NCBI GenBank assembly: GCA_964454675.1
Contig: CAYVUB010000029.1
Location: 1 to 33,444, forward strand
DNA from: CAYVUB01 sp964454675
GTDB taxonomy: Bacteria; Bacteroidota; Bacteroidia; Flavobacteriales; Flavobacteriaceae
Length of the DNA: 33,444 nucleotides
Direction: 5' to 3'
In this document: positions 1-8,053 of the stretch, piece after piece
Layout: every line of letters begins with the position of its first letter
Numbering within the stretch: the stretch's first letter is position 1
The notes under the pieces: model-generated
What the model was told of the DNA's origin: nothing
What the model saw: the letters and a program-made list of their open reading frames with translations, nothing else
The model's database searches: none
Translations under genes and position numbers: made by a program

Positions 1-117
1 TTCATTTTTACACGTTGTTTTGTGTAAACCTATTTCAGGACAAGTCAAAAAGCACTAACCGTTGATTTAGCACTGAACCCGCTATTTCTTATACACGCTG
101 TTGTGGTGTCGTATTTT
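1..117. other. Non-coding window edge with paired hairpins
   Basis: No gene is visible here. Two similar imperfect hairpins are present: TTACAC..GTGTAA near 8-27 and ACAC..GTGT near 92-108, both with a GTTGT or CTGTTG loop. Between them lies AT-rich sequence containing a CACTAACC/GGTTAGTG motif. It borders the accessory gene at 118-780. It could be a cassette-type boundary or the truncated end of a mobile element running out of the window. I could not match integron attC core sites, so this is only a description. Confidence 0.3.
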
Positions 118-780
118 TTAATTCATAAATTTTGTCACTATTCCCAATTGCAATAGCATAAATCCGCTTATTATCATTGCAAAAATTGCAAATTTCTTTA
201 TATCACTCAATTCTCGTCCTTCCTTTAAAATCAGTCGCCTAAAGTCAGACGAAATCAGACTAAAAAGTGCAGTCAAAAATAAAAGTCCAATAGCTGTCAA
301 AACACCATTTCCAATTGGAAATCCTTCTCTGTCGCCAAGAAAAAATGGAACGATGTCGGTTAGAAAAAGTAAGTTCCATACTACTATTGCTCCAATGGTA
401 AATCCTTTTTTAATAGGAAATCCACCTTTCGATTGTTTTTCTATTATTGTTCTTTCAATCTTCTGATTTGTTTGATTTTCATTACTTAAAAATCCCGTTT
501 CCTTAATTTGTCGAACGACAGAGTTTGGGTCTTTAAAAGTCCAAAAAATAACACGTTCTTTATAGTTAGCAACTTTGTGATTTATTTTTATTCCTTGTCC
601 AATTATTGGAATCATTGTATAAGGTTCGATTGAAATAATGTCGGCTGGTTGAAAGGTCAGGTTACCGACAATAGAAGCATTTAATTCCAATCTGTCCTTA
701 TTCACTTTTAGAGTCGCAAATGGAATTGACGCATTAGCCATTCCAATTCTTGCTCCACCTGTTAATTGTAATTCGTTCAT
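118..780 (-). CDS. PH-like domain membrane protein of unknown function
   Basis: Function unknown. From the ATG at 780 the protein has 220 residues. Residues about 1-95 look like a small beta-rich PH/GRAM-type domain (GGARIGMANAS near residue 8, then alternating hydrophobic strands). Three hydrophobic segments follow at about 127-147, 158-178 and 196-216. The frame stays open upstream to 972, but those 64 extra residues are low-complexity and do not resemble the rest. The internal ATG puts the GGARIG segment at the N-terminus, which is where I would expect it. The gene is alone on the minus strand, more than 500 bp past the end of glyS, next to an odd non-coding edge, so it looks like accessory DNA. 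The PH-like reading comes from general pattern, not a search. Confidence 0.6.
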   Translation of the reverse strand: MNELQLTGGARIGMANASIPFATLKVNKDRLELNASIVGNLTFQPADIISIEPYTMIPIIGQGIKINHKVANYKERVIFWTFKDPNSVVRQIKETGFLSNENQTNQKIERTIIEKQSKGGFPIKKGFTIGAIVVWNLLFLTDIVPFFLGDREGFPIGNGVLTAIGLLFLTALFSLISSDFRRLILKEGRELSDIKKFAIFAMIISGFMLLQLGIVTKFMN

Positions 781-1054
781 TTTGTTTTTAGTCGGTTTTT
801 CAATATGCACCACAACACCCAAACTTACGAAAGTTTCCAAAATATCCAAACAACATTCGTATAACTTATCGAAAGAGAGTTTTATACGAAATTTTTGTTG
901 CTGTTGCGTATAACTTCCGTAAATTAGCTTTTTTATATAAAAATGGACAAGAAAATAGCTCTTTTTACGCAACTTTTTTGAGGATAAACAGTTTAATATT
1001 AAATATATAGATACTTATATAAATGCGTTTCGTCAATTTTTAATGTGCCCGGCT

Positions 1055-1078
1055 CTGCAAAGTCTCCTGACTTTGCAG
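1055..1078. repeat. Palindromic hairpin, family R2 copy 1
   Basis: A perfect 10-bp stem, CTGCAAAGTC / GACTTTGCAG, with a TCCT loop. It is followed 22 bp later by a related hairpin of the same design. The 973-1286 gap holds only this pair, a terminator hairpin and one R1 palindrome. No ORF of note was seen in it. Confidence 0.7.
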
Positions 1079-1100
1079 TGACAATAACTTTCAAGATTTT

Positions 1101-1125
1101 TCTGCGAAGTTATAAACTTCGCAGA
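1101..1125. repeat. Palindromic hairpin, family R2 copy 2
   Basis: A perfect 10-bp stem, TCTGCGAAGT / ACTTCGCAGA, with a TATAA loop. It shares the CTGC(A/G)AAGT stem with the hairpin at 1055-1078, so the two look like members of one REP-like family placed in tandem. Confidence 0.7.
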
Positions 1126-1151
1126 GCTTGTATTCAAATCTATTTTAAACA

Positions 1152-1183
1152 ATAAAAAACCCAAGCGAGGAGCTTGGGCTTTT
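1152..1183 (-). terminator. Intrinsic terminator downstream of glyS
   Basis: A 7-bp stem CCCAAGC (1160-1166) / GCTTGGG (1172-1178) with a GAGGA loop. On the minus strand it is followed by a T-rich run (complement of AATAAAAAA). It lies about 105 bp beyond the glyS stop codon. A shorter TTTTA on the plus side could give weak bidirectional activity. Confidence 0.75.
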
Positions 1184-1260
1184 ACTATATCTAAGATTTA
1201 TTATAATTTATTTACTTTTGGAAACATAATTCCAAGATTAGCTTCGCTGAACCTAAAGGT

Positions 1261-1278
1261 TTCCTGCCTTCGCAGGAA
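1261..1278. repeat. R1 palindrome copy 1
   Basis: TTCCTGC-CTTC-GCAGGAA, a 7-bp stem with a tetraloop, 8 bp past the glyS stop. The same sequence recurs at 20859-20878 and 27811-27830, where the stem is 8 bp. Confidence 0.8.
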
Positions 1279-1286
1279 TTCTGAAA

Positions 1287-2828
1287 TTACATCTTCATCA
1301 ACCAATGCTTCACATCCACTTCTTTTTTGATGATGTCACGTAAATCTTCAATCTTCACACGTGTTTGTTCCATAGTATCACGGTGGCGTATAGTTACCGT
1401 GTTATCATTTAAAGTATCGTGGTCAACGGTAATGCAAAACGGTGTTCCGTTAGCATCCTGACGGCGGTAGCGTCTTCCTACGGCATCTTTTTCATCATAA
1501 TCCACATTGAAATCCCATTTTAAATCGTCCACAATCTGTTTGGCTATTTCCGGCAGACCATCTTTTTTAACCAATGGTAAAATGGCCGCTTTTATAGGTG
1601 CTAAAACCGCCGGTAATTTTAATACCGTTCTGGTCGTGTCGTTATCTAAAGTTTCTTCAACCAAAGAATTTGAGAATACCGCCAGGAACATTCTGTCAAG
1701 CCCTATGGATGTTTCCAATACATAAGGGACATAACTTTTGTTTTCTTCCGGGTCAAAATACTGCAATTTCTTGCCTGAGAATTTTTCGTGCTGACTCAAA
1801 TCAAAATCGGTACGTGAATGGATGCCTTCCAGTTCTTTAAACCCAAACGGGAATTTAAACTCTATATCACAAGCCGCATCAGCATAATGTGCCAGTTTTT
1901 CGTGGTCGTGAAAACGGTAATTTTCAGTTCCCATACCAAGTGATAAATGCCATTTCATTCGTGTGGTTTTCCAATGCTCATACCATTCGGTTTGTGTGCC
2001 GGGTTTGATGAAAAACTGCATTTCCATTTGTTCAAACTCACGCATACGGAAAATGAATTGTCGTGCTACAATCTCATTTCTAAACGCCTTACCGGTTTGT
2101 GCGATACCAAACGGAATTTTTAATCGCCCCGATTTTTGAACATTTAAAAAGTTGACAAAGATACCTTGAGCCGTTTCGGGACGCAGGTATAAATCCATAG
2201 AGTTATCTGCGGAAGCGCCAATTTTTGTGCCAAACATCAGGTTGAATTGCTTCACTTCGGTCCAGTTGCGGCTTCCTGTTAACGGATCGGCAATTTCAAG
2301 TTCTTCTATTAAGGCTTTCACATCGGCTAAATCTTCATTTCCAAGTGATTTTGCCATCCGCGAAAGCGTTGTATTTATTTTTTCCTGATAATCAACAACA
2401 CGTTGGTTGGTTGCCAAAAACTGAGCTTTATCAAAGGCATCGCCAAAACGGGTAGCAGCTTTTTCAACTTCCTTGTCAATTTTTGCTTCGATTTTTGCGC
2501 AATAATCTTCAATCAGTACATCGGCTCTGTAACGTTTTTTTGAGTCTTTATTGTCAATCAACGGATCGTTGAAGGCGTCAACGTGCCCGGACGCTTTCCA
2601 AGTGGTTGGATGCATAAATATGGCGGCATCAATACCTACAATATTATCGTGCATTTGTACCATGGCTTTCCACCAGTAGTCACGTATATTTTTCTTTAAT
2701 TCGGCACCGTTTTGTGCGTAGTCGTAAACAGCACTTAAGCCGTCATAGATTTCACTGCTTTGAAATACATAGCCGTATTCTTTAGCGTGAGAGATGACTT
2801 TTTTAAATTGTTCTTCGTTATTTGCCAT
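1287..2828 (-). CDS. glyS: Glycyl-tRNA synthetase, single-chain class II
   Basis: Charges tRNA-Gly with glycine in the cytoplasm. The 513-residue chain is the alpha2-type enzyme used by Bacteroidota, Gram-positives and eukaryotes rather than the two-subunit alpha/beta form. The class II core is clear: GASADNSMDLYLRPETAQG at about 204-222, motif 2 with FRNEI and FRMREFEQME at about 249-270, and motif 3 ETSIGLDRMF at 372-381. A C-terminal anticodon-binding domain begins near LAPIKAAILPL (409). The ATG at 2828 gives the expected N-terminus. The gene lies 59 bp after hemD in the same direction with a probable terminator between them. The length is normal for the family and no key residue is missing. 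Confidence 0.96.
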   Translation of the reverse strand: MANNEEQFKKVISHAKEYGYVFQSSEIYDGLSAVYDYAQNGAELKKNIRDYWWKAMVQMHDNIVGIDAAIFMHPTTWKASGHVDAFNDPLIDNKDSKKRYRADVLIEDYCAKIEAKIDKEVEKAATRFGDAFDKAQFLATNQRVVDYQEKINTTLSRMAKSLGNEDLADVKALIEELEIADPLTGSRNWTEVKQFNLMFGTKIGASADNSMDLYLRPETAQGIFVNFLNVQKSGRLKIPFGIAQTGKAFRNEIVARQFIFRMREFEQMEMQFFIKPGTQTEWYEHWKTTRMKWHLSLGMGTENYRFHDHEKLAHYADAACDIEFKFPFGFKELEGIHSRTDFDLSQHEKFSGKKLQYFDPEENKSYVPYVLETSIGLDRMFLAVFSNSLVEETLDNDTTRTVLKLPAVLAPIKAAILPLVKKDGLPEIAKQIVDDLKWDFNVDYDEKDAVGRRYRRQDANGTPFCITVDHDTLNDNTVTIRHRDTMEQTRVKIEDLRDIIKKEVDVKHWLMKM

Positions 2829-2841
2829 AGTACAAAACTAT

Positions 2842-2870
2842 AAAACCGCCCCAATTGTGAAGCGGCTTTT
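2842..2870 (-). terminator. Probable terminator between hemD and glyS
   Basis: On the minus strand, AAAAGCCGC and GCGGTTTT form an imperfect stem around a roughly 10-nt loop, followed by TATAG. It sits directly after hemD and just before the glyS start, so glyS may have its own promoter or be reached by read-through. Confidence 0.45.
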
Positions 2871-2887
2871 CATAATATATTTACCTG

Positions 2888-3637
2888 TTACTTACTTTTA
2901 TTAACCTTTTCAATGTATTTTTCCAATGCCATTGTCATTGAAGGCGTTTCGGCGGTTGGTGCCATTATATCTACACGCAAACCATGGTCTTCAACAGCTT
3001 TTGCGGTGGTGTTTCCAAATACAGCAATGCGGGTATCTTTTTGTTTGAAACCGGGGAAATTATGAAACAACGATTCAATTCCCGAAGGGCTGAAAAACAC
3101 CAATACATCATAGTACACATCTGCCAAATCTGATAAATCGCTTATAACGGTTTTATAAAAAACGGCTTCTTTCCATTTTATGTTGAGACCGTTAAGAGTT
3201 TCGGGCACTTCATCGTTTAATTTATCGGTGGTTGGCAGTAAAAAGTTTTCGTCTTTGTACTTTTTAATCAAAGGCGATAAATCGGCAAAATCTCTTTTGC
3301 CTACATATATCTTTCGCTTTCTGTACACCACATATTTTTGCAGGTAGAATGCAACAGCTTCCGACTGGCAGAAGTATTTTAAAGTATCGGGTACTTTATA
3401 ACGCATTTCTTCGGCTACTCTGAAAAAATGATCTACAGAATTTCTGCTGGTTAAGATAATAGCGGTATAGTTGTTTAAATCTACCTTTTGTAATCTGATA
3501 TCTTTTGCAGCAACACCTTCAACATGGATAAAAGGTCTGAAGTCTATTTTTACTTTCTGTTTTTCTTGAAGATCAAAATACGGCGAATTTTCGATTTTAG
3601 GTTCAGGCTGTGACACTAAAATAGTTTTCACTTTCAT
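2888..3637 (-). CDS. hemD: Uroporphyrinogen-III synthase
   Basis: Closes and rearranges hydroxymethylbilane to uroporphyrinogen III in heme biosynthesis. The family is poorly conserved. This 249-residue protein shows the two-lobed pattern: TSRNSVDHF at 63-71 in the first lobe, and FFSPSGIESL at 181-190 followed by FGNTTAKA at 207-214 in the second. The gene follows the DUF4271 protein gene by 15 bp in the same direction, and the two are probably cotranscribed. This DUF4271-hemD pairing is one I associate with Flavobacteriia (recall, not checked here). Confidence 0.9.
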   Translation of the reverse strand: MKVKTILVSQPEPKIENSPYFDLQEKQKVKIDFRPFIHVEGVAAKDIRLQKVDLNNYTAIILTSRNSVDHFFRVAEEMRYKVPDTLKYFCQSEAVAFYLQKYVVYRKRKIYVGKRDFADLSPLIKKYKDENFLLPTTDKLNDEVPETLNGLNIKWKEAVFYKTVISDLSDLADVYYDVLVFFSPSGIESLFHNFPGFKQKDTRIAVFGNTTAKAVEDHGLRVDIMAPTAETPSMTMALEKYIEKVNKSK

Positions 3638-3652
3638 AGGCTTATACGCGTT

Positions 3653-4306
3653 TTAAGCTTTAAATTCTATAATTAACTTGTATAAAATCAGATAGGGTCC
3701 AATTTCAAGTGCGCAAAGATACAAAATAAAATAGAATAAGTTGTTTGCTACAATATTTTGATGATTTTTTAATGTTATTATAAAGCCTGTAAGATTGATA
3801 ACAACAACAATCCCAATTACAATATAACAAATAATCAAGGTGGGTTCTATGGTATATATAAGCAGTAAATTGACAGGTAGAAGCACAAGTCCCGTGAAAT
3901 TTTTATAACTGTTTTTTTGAAACAGGTATGTGTCAATGAGTTTATCAATATCAAACAAACTTGCTATAAGGCGTTCCAACAATATTTTTATCAAAATAGT
4001 GGCAGCAACAGCAAAAAGCAATTTTAAAAATATGATAATTTCAAAAACGTGTACATTAAACAAATGCCGGTATGAAACATACCCGAAAACCGATACCGAA
4101 ATCACAAAATTTAAAAACAACAGTGTTTCAAACCCATCAATAAATTTTTGCTCGCGCGTGTAGATTTTCAGGTATTTTGAATTCCCCAGAATACCTGAAA
4201 AATCCAAAAACCTGTTGGCATACATATACCTGGCAAAGGTAATAAATACCAATCCCAGGAAAATGAAAACCGTTAACCAGTCGTTATAAAAAATATCTCT
4301 GAGCAT
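3653..4306 (-). CDS. DUF4271 integral membrane protein
   Basis: A 217-residue membrane protein of unknown role. About six hydrophobic segments are visible, starting with NDWLTVFIFLGLVFITFARY at 8-27. The middle contains FETLLFLNFVISVSVF, and the C-terminus has YFILYLCALEIGPYLILYKL. The segment layout and the position upstream of hemD match the DUF4271 family of Bacteroidota. It is divergent from the mannosyltransferase gene, with 87 bp between the two start codons. A TACTTTAG box (one mismatch from TAnnTTTG) precedes it. No catalytic motif is evident, and a link to heme synthesis would be inference from position only. Confidence 0.8.
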   Translation of the reverse strand: MLRDIFYNDWLTVFIFLGLVFITFARYMYANRFLDFSGILGNSKYLKIYTREQKFIDGFETLLFLNFVISVSVFGYVSYRHLFNVHVFEIIIFLKLLFAVAATILIKILLERLIASLFDIDKLIDTYLFQKNSYKNFTGLVLLPVNLLLIYTIEPTLIICYIVIGIVVVINLTGFIITLKNHQNIVANNLFYFILYLCALEIGPYLILYKLIIEFKA

Positions 4307-4370
4307 GATGCTAAAGTAAAAAGAAAAAACTATCTGTTCATTTCAATAAAATTAATCTTTTAAAAAAACT

Positions 4371-4378
4371 TACTTTTG
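4371..4378 (+). promoter_or_regulatory. Candidate promoter -7 box for the mannosyltransferase operon
   Basis: TACTTTTG matches the Bacteroidota TAnnTTTG box, 15 bp upstream of the ATG at 4394. No good TTG -33 element is seen at the usual distance. Confidence 0.45.
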
Positions 4379-4393
4379 CACAAATTCTTAACT

Positions 4394-5119
4394 ATGACCG
4401 ACGCTGTAGTCATCATACCTACATATAACGAAATTGAAAACATTGAAGCTATTGTGAGAGCCGTTTTTTCTCAAAGCAAAGTGTTTCACGTTCTTGTGGT
4501 AGATGATAACTCGCCCGATGGTACTGCAAATGAGGTTAAGAAATTACAGGCTGAATTTGGCAACCAACTGTTTTTGTTGCAGCGAAGCGAAAAAACAGGT
4601 TTGGGCACGGCGTATATAGACGGCTTTAAATGGTGCTTAGAGCAGAGTTATGACTACATTTTTGAAATGGATGCCGATTTTTCACATAACCCGAACGATT
4701 TGATAAAACTTTATAATGCCTGCCATGCTGACGGTTTTGATGTTGCCATAGGTTCGCGTTATATTGATGGTGTTAATGTGGTAAACTGGCCCATGAACCG
4801 TATTCTTTTATCCTATTTTGCGTCAAAATATGTAAGGTTTATTACAAGAATGCCCATTAACGATACCACCGCAGGGTTTGTGTGTTACAAACGTATTGTC
4901 CTGAAAACATTGGATCTGGATTCTATAAAATTTATGGGGTATGCGTTTCAAATAGAAATGAAATTTAAAGCCTACTTAAAAAAGTTTAAAATAATTGAAG
5001 TACCGGTTATATTTACCGACAGAACCAAAGGAAAATCAAAAATGAGCGGAAGCATCATTTCTGAAGCTGTTTTTGGGGTTTTGAATATGAAGTTTAAAAG
5101 TTTATTGGGGAAAGAATGA
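4394..5119 (+). CDS. Polyprenol-monophosphomannose synthase (GT2, DPM1-like)
   Basis: Transfers a sugar, probably mannose from GDP-mannose, to polyprenyl phosphate at the inner membrane face. The 241-residue protein has the GT2 fold: VVIIPTYNE at 5-13, VVDDNSPDGT at 35-44, the metal-binding DAD at 93-95, and GSRY at 120-123. DTTAGF (157-162) and the RTKGKSKM segment near the C-terminus are DPM1-type features. There is no C-terminal membrane segment. The frame opens 6 codons upstream, but the ATG at 4394 places the start just before the first beta strand and after the promoter box. The stop overlaps the next start (ATGA), so the two genes are translationally coupled. Confidence 0.88.
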   Translation: MTDAVVIIPTYNEIENIEAIVRAVFSQSKVFHVLVVDDNSPDGTANEVKKLQAEFGNQLFLLQRSEKTGLGTAYIDGFKWCLEQSYDYIFEMDADFSHNPNDLIKLYNACHADGFDVAIGSRYIDGVNVVNWPMNRILLSYFASKYVRFITRMPINDTTAGFVCYKRIVLKTLDLDSIKFMGYAFQIEMKFKAYLKKFKIIEVPVIFTDRTKGKSKMSGSIISEAVFGVLNMKFKSLLGKE

Positions 5120-6468
5120 GTACAAATGCTAAAATGACCTTGCTTAAAAATGCCAGAATAGTTAATGAAGGCCGTATTTTTGAAGGCGATATTTTAATAG
5201 AAGGCAGCTATATCAAAGAAATAGCCGATTCTATAAGCGCAAAATCTGCCGATGTTGTAATTATAGATGTAGAAGGCAATTATGTGTTTCCGGGAGTGAT
5301 TGATGACCAGGTACATTTCAGAGAACCGGGATTAACTCATAAAGCCACAATTGCCAGTGAATCAAAAGCGGCTATTGCCGGCGGGATTACCTCATTTATT
5401 GAAATGCCCAATACCGTACCTCAAACCACAACCATTGAAAAACTTGAGGAAAAATTTGAGATTGCCGCACAAACATCGTATGCCAATTATTCGTTTATGT
5501 TTGGTGGTACCAATACCAATATTGATGAGATTTTAAAACTGGATGCCAAAAACGTAGCGGCTTTAAAGCTCTTCTTAGGTTCTTCAACAGGCGATATGCT
5601 GGTAGATGACGCAACAGTTTTAGAAAAAATCTTTAAAAGCACCAACCTGTTGATTGCGGTGCATTGTGAAGATGAAACAACCATCAAACAAAATCTTGAA
5701 AATTATATTAAGCAATATAGTGATAACATTCCTATAGAATATCATCCTGTTATAAGAAGCGAAGAAGCCTGCTATATATCATCAGCAAAAGCTGTTGAAC
5801 TGGCAAAAAAAACCGGCGCACGGCTTCACGTGTTTCATGTATCAACCGCCAAGGAAACCAAATTGTTCAGTAACAAAATTCCTTTAAAGGATAAAAAAAT
5901 TACGGCAGAGGTTTGTGTGCATCATTTGTGGTTTTCTGATGAAGATTATAAAGAAAAAGGCTCACTTATTAAATGGAATCCTGCGGTAAAAACAGCGCAT
6001 GACCGTGACGAATTATGGAAAGCATTATCAGACGGCAGAATAGATGTTGTAGCCACAGACCATGCGCCACATACGCTTGAAGAAAAGAAAAACCCCTACA
6101 CAAGTGCGCCTTCGGGCGGACCGCTGGTGCAACATGCGCTCGCAGCAATGATTGAGGCGCATCATAAAGGTAAAATAAGCCTGGAGAAAATTGCGGAAAA
6201 AATGTGCCACAATCCGGCAATACTATTCCAAATTGAAAAACGAGGTTTTATCAAAGAAGGTTACTATGCCGATTTGGTTGTAGTAAACATCAACAATCCG
6301 TGGACAGTCAAGAAAGATAACATTCTGTATAAATGCGGATGGTCGCCTTTTGAAGGTGTGTCATTCAAATCCAGAGTATCACATACTTTTGTTAACGGCA
6401 TTTTGGTATATAACAATTTTAAGTTTTTTGACGTTAAAGCGTCTATGCGATTAACATTTAACAGATAA
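5116..6468 (+). CDS. pyrC: Dihydroorotase (multifunctional-complex type)
   Basis: Amidohydrolase that cyclises carbamoyl-aspartate to dihydroorotate in pyrimidine synthesis. It has 450 residues. Visible motifs are DDQVHFREPGLTHK at 63-76, the probable carboxylated lysine K151 in ALKLFLG, HCEDE at 183-187, HVST at 241-244 and ATDHAPHT at 313-320. The usual HxH metal motif reads Q65-V-H67, so the first histidine is absent. I recall the same substitution in other Bacteroidota enzymes, so it is probably a lineage trait rather than damage. The start overlaps the mannosyltransferase stop by 4 bp. The DUF4296 gene follows 8 bp later, so this is a three-gene operon. The symbol could equally be written pyrC or allB-like, but the neighbours give no sign of allantoin use. 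Confidence 0.88.
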   Translation: MSTNAKMTLLKNARIVNEGRIFEGDILIEGSYIKEIADSISAKSADVVIIDVEGNYVFPGVIDDQVHFREPGLTHKATIASESKAAIAGGITSFIEMPNTVPQTTTIEKLEEKFEIAAQTSYANYSFMFGGTNTNIDEILKLDAKNVAALKLFLGSSTGDMLVDDATVLEKIFKSTNLLIAVHCEDETTIKQNLENYIKQYSDNIPIEYHPVIRSEEACYISSAKAVELAKKTGARLHVFHVSTAKETKLFSNKIPLKDKKITAEVCVHHLWFSDEDYKEKGSLIKWNPAVKTAHDRDELWKALSDGRIDVVATDHAPHTLEEKKNPYTSAPSGGPLVQHALAAMIEAHHKGKISLEKIAEKMCHNPAILFQIEKRGFIKEGYYADLVVVNINNPWTVKKDNILYKCGWSPFEGVSFKSRVSHTFVNGILVYNNFKFFDVKASMRLTFNR

Positions 6469-6476
6469 AACACGTT

Positions 6477-6932
6477 ATGGCAATACACATAAAATATTTA
6501 CTTCTTAGTATTTGTGCCGTTTTTGTTTTTGGATGCCAAGGTATCGATAAACCCAAAAAACCTAAAAATCTAATCCCAAAAGATAAAATGACCGATGTGC
6601 TTTATGATTTGCACATAGTGAATGCTGCAAAAAGTGTCAACAAAAACGTTTTGGAAGTTCATGGGATAAACCCCGAAAAATTCATTTTTGAAAAGCACAA
6701 AATAGACAGTCTGCAATTTGCTCAAAGTAATGACTATTACGCTTACGACACAAAGGCTTATAAATCTATAGTTACTAAAGTTAAAGAGCGTATGGAAAAA
6801 GAAAAAGTACTATACGATGCACTTGCCGAAAAAGAAAAGAAAGAACAAAATCCCGAAAAACCAAAACCACAAAAAGATACCGCCAAAATTAATCGCACCG
6901 AACTTTTAAAAGAACTAAAAGCAAAGCAATAG
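6477..6932 (+). CDS. DUF4296 lipoprotein
   Basis: A 151-residue exported lipoprotein. A hydrophobic signal ends in the lipobox VFGC with Cys20. After it come a lysine/proline-rich linker and the LIPKDKMTDVLYDLHIVNA segment characteristic of DUF4296. A helical region around FIFEKHKIDSLQFAQSNDYYA and a charged, lysine-rich C-terminus follow. The function is unknown. It is the last gene of the mannosyltransferase-dihydroorotase operon and converges with the epimerase gene, leaving only 13 bp between stop codons. Confidence 0.82.
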   Translation: MAIHIKYLLLSICAVFVFGCQGIDKPKKPKNLIPKDKMTDVLYDLHIVNAAKSVNKNVLEVHGINPEKFIFEKHKIDSLQFAQSNDYYAYDTKAYKSIVTKVKERMEKEKVLYDALAEKEKKEQNPEKPKPQKDTAKINRTELLKELKAKQ

Positions 6933-6935
6933 ATT

Positions 6936-6953
6936 AAGAATCTGTTTAAATTT
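6936..6953. repeat. Solo terminal repeat of the MITE-like element
   Basis: These 18 bp match 17 of 18 positions of the right inverted-repeat end at 12962-12979 (core TTTAAACAG on the minus strand). They span the 13-bp convergent gap and include the epimerase stop codon. This may be a leftover element end or chance similarity in AT-rich DNA. Confidence 0.4.
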
Positions 6954-7965
6954 CATTATCTTTTAAAAACAATTCTGCCGTTTTATTGATGCCTGCATCC
7001 ATAGACCGGAACTCAAAGTTTAAGGTTGTTTTAATTTTTGAATTGTCATATTTTGTGATACTTCGTGCAGATTTTGCCATGTGTTTTGAAAACTTCCGGC
7101 GCTTCCCGAATAATTTATGATTTAACCAATCCAACCGCCAACCTATTTCTAAAACCCGGCGTGTTGCTTCCTTTTTTACAGGCTTAACCCCAAGAGCATT
7201 GCAAGCCTTATCTATAAAATTTTTAAATGATAAATTCTCTGAAACCAGAATATACCGTTCATTTTTGATACCGCTTTGCATCAATTGCCACATAACAGTT
7301 ATAACATCATCAACACCTACATAACCCGTAACACCTTTTGTGTAATAAGAAAACCCTTTATATATCTGTTTTATCAGACTACCGCTGCCGCCACCATTCC
7401 AATATCCCGGACCAATAATAATCCCCGGATTGACCACCACCACGTCAACGCCTTCCTGCGTGCCTCGCCATACTTCAATCTCTGCACCGTATTTGGTTAT
7501 GGCATATACACTGTTGTCATCTTCGGGATTCCAATGGGTTTCTTCGGTAACAAGCTCATCACTGTCTTGATTGTGTCCCACAGCCGCAATTGAGCTTACA
7601 TAGCACAGTTTTTTAACCTTGTTTGAAATACACAGGTTAACCACATTGGCAGTGCCTTCAATATTTATTTTTCTGAGTTGGTAATATTTGTCGGGCTCAA
7701 AACTTACAAAAGCCGCGCAATGATACACATGGGTAACATCTTTAAAAGCTTCCGAAAGTTTTGGAACGTCATTAATATCGGCTTCAATCCATTCAATTTT
7801 TGCAAACAAGGCCTCAAAATCCTGAGCATAATATTGAAACACATGCTTTACCAAATCCAGCTTATGTTTACGCCTATAGATTGCTCTTACAGACTCTTGC
7901 CCGCTTACCAATTTGTAGAGCAAGTGAGAGCCAACCAATCCTGTGCCGCCGGTAACTAATATCAT
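6946..7965 (-). CDS. NAD-dependent epimerase/dehydratase (extended SDR)
   Basis: A 339-residue Rossmann-fold oxidoreductase. The nucleotide-binding GGTGLVG lies at 6-12, the catalytic serine region YVSSIAAVG at 122-130, and the YxxxK pair is Y154/K158. The lack of any membrane segment points to the cytoplasm. Extended SDRs of this size act on nucleotide sugars, dihydroflavonol-type substrates or sterol-like molecules, and the substrate cannot be told from sequence. The stop codon lies inside the solo repeat end at 6936-6953. The gene is divergent from tyrS. Confidence 0.85.
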   Translation of the reverse strand: MILVTGGTGLVGSHLLYKLVSGQESVRAIYRRKHKLDLVKHVFQYYAQDFEALFAKIEWIEADINDVPKLSEAFKDVTHVYHCAAFVSFEPDKYYQLRKINIEGTANVVNLCISNKVKKLCYVSSIAAVGHNQDSDELVTEETHWNPEDDNSVYAITKYGAEIEVWRGTQEGVDVVVVNPGIIIGPGYWNGGGSGSLIKQIYKGFSYYTKGVTGYVGVDDVITVMWQLMQSGIKNERYILVSENLSFKNFIDKACNALGVKPVKKEATRRVLEIGWRLDWLNHKLFGKRRKFSKHMAKSARSITKYDNSKIKTTLNFEFRSMDAGINKTAELFLKDNEI

Positions 7966-8018
7966 AAAGCTAAAATAAAGAAATATTCATTATTAATCTG
8001 TAATTATACATTGATGTT

Positions 8019-8026
8019 TATCTTTG
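8019..8026 (+). promoter_or_regulatory. Candidate tyrS promoter -7 box
   Basis: TATCTTTG matches TAnnTTTG. It overlaps the TTG at 8024 that would otherwise open the reading frame, which supports starting tyrS at the ATG at 8054, 27 bp downstream. Confidence 0.5.
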
Positions 8027-8053
8027 CCAAAATTTAATTTGAATCACTATAAT

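Noticed and set aside
1..117. Integron attC site
   Set aside because: The hairpins are suggestive, but the consensus core sites (RYYYAAC / GTTRRRY) could not be matched convincingly.
782..972. In-frame N-terminal extension of the PH-like membrane protein (64 residues)
   Set aside because: The composition is unlike the rest of the protein, and the conserved-looking GGARIG domain begins right after the internal ATG.
5969..6220. Overlapping minus-strand open frames in the dihydroorotase gene
   Set aside because: They are histidine- and arginine-rich shadow translations of a strongly supported gene.
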